A stretch of DNA of 38,986 nt from contig JAQTQB010000018.1 of NCBI GenBank assembly GCA_028712475.1, positions 1-38,986 of the forward strand. The letters are read 5' to 3'. Both the position numbers and the translations under genes were made by a program. The DNA is from Verrucomicrobiales bacterium. Its GTDB lineage: Bacteria > Verrucomicrobiota > Verrucomicrobiia > Limisphaerales > UBA11358. Under the pieces are notes generated by a model. It was not told the origin of the DNA. It worked only from the letters and a program-made list of their open reading frames with translations, and made no database searches. Below, piece by piece: positions 38,879 to 38,986 of this stretch. How positions within the stretch are numbered: the stretch's first letter is position 1; the number at the start of each line of letters is the position of its first letter.

Positions 38879-38986
38879 TGGACTACTGCGGAGCGCATAA
38901 GACATGGATGTTTTAGTTGAGTTGCGTTTCAAAGTCCACAGGGGATTTGAAGCCGAGTGCGCTGTGGAGCCGCACGCGGTTGTAAA
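38879..38986 (-). mobile_element. IS3-family element, right end (partial)
   Basis: The IS630 coding signal stops where TGGACTACTGCGGAGCG begins at 38879, which looks like an IS3-type 5'-TG inverted repeat. The transposase C-terminus lies just inside. Exact boundary unverified; the rest is outside the window. Confidence 0.55.
38913..38986 (-). CDS. IS3-family transposase, C-terminal fragment
   Basis: Translation from the window edge gives YNRVRLHSALGFKSPVDFET then QLN and stop. This is the classic C-terminus of IS3/IS150 OrfB integrases (YN..R.HSALG..SP..FE). The gene continues beyond the window. Confidence 0.85.
   Translation of the reverse strand, partial: YNRVRLHSALGFKSPVDFETQLN

Noticed and set aside
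1..38986. tRNA, rRNA or known riboswitch genes
   Set aside because: I looked for cloverleaf-like T-loop (GGTTCGAnnCC) and conserved rRNA stretches and saw none. The GGTTCGAGGGGG at 19204-19215 belongs to a simple perfect hairpin, not a tRNA.

Overview
The window looks like a chromosomal segment of a Verrucomicrobiota bacterium, probably of the Pedosphaera/Limisphaera type. The evidence is moderately high GC, secreted proteins with the Fn3 plus FYR-ending tail common in that phylum, CHRD and DUF3494 secreted proteins, and many two-component proteins. Nearly everything is transcribed leftward (minus strand). The exceptions are an Fn3 protein (2914-3528), a small lipoprotein (34023-34319), an M20 amidohydrolase (36928-38193) and insertion-sequence debris at the right edge.

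Layout in coordinate order: an envelope/stress operon (transglutaminase, YqjK-like, YqjE-like, DUF883, CBM48, Thivi_2564-type membrane protein; 101-2639); Fn3 protein; a coiled-coil LuxR regulator (3704-4225); an MlaA-alpha/beta-hydrolase fusion (4339-6393); a receiver-FemAB/GNAT-hexapeptide acyltransferase fusion (6758-8950); a first Kai-type operon (9320-14188: response regulator, histidine kinase, 73-aa ORF, KaiC-like ATPase, KaiC-associated unknown protein, 37-aa ORF, double receiver); a single-receiver protein; a small membrane coil protein; GH130 and GT4 genes; a CHRD secreted protein; a second Kai operon (20597-26659: NarL regulator, histidine kinase, KaiB, KaiB, KaiC, histidine kinase, broken small gene); a BON/small-membrane-protein operon (26911-28522); DUF2238; an ice-binding-like protein; AI-2E transporter with BON lipoprotein; an outer-membrane barrel; MlaD/MlaE with entericidin and another lipoprotein; amidohydrolase; and an IS630-type remnant cut by an IS3-type element.

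The main discovery candidate is regulatory. Fifteen copies of a 20-22 bp inverted repeat, read in gene direction as GGTAGGGTTACACCCCATGG or a near relative, lie upstream of 14 transcription units. Nearly all carry a TAnnnT-type -10 box exactly 21-22 nt downstream of the CCATGG end. That puts the palindrome centre near -44, where a class II activator binds, with no recognisable -35. Four units have the first ATG at the predicted +1 to +3 (leaderless), and a fifth has about 9 nt of leader. The shared promoter ties both Kai operons, stand-alone receivers, envelope-stress proteins (BON, DUF883/YqjE, entericidin, small membrane proteins), Mla-type lipid-transport parts and secreted proteins into one apparent regulon. 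LuxR-type proteins encoded here (3704-4225 and 20597-21274), both behind the motif, are candidate regulators, but that is inference.

All calls were made by reading sequence. No database or folding program was run.
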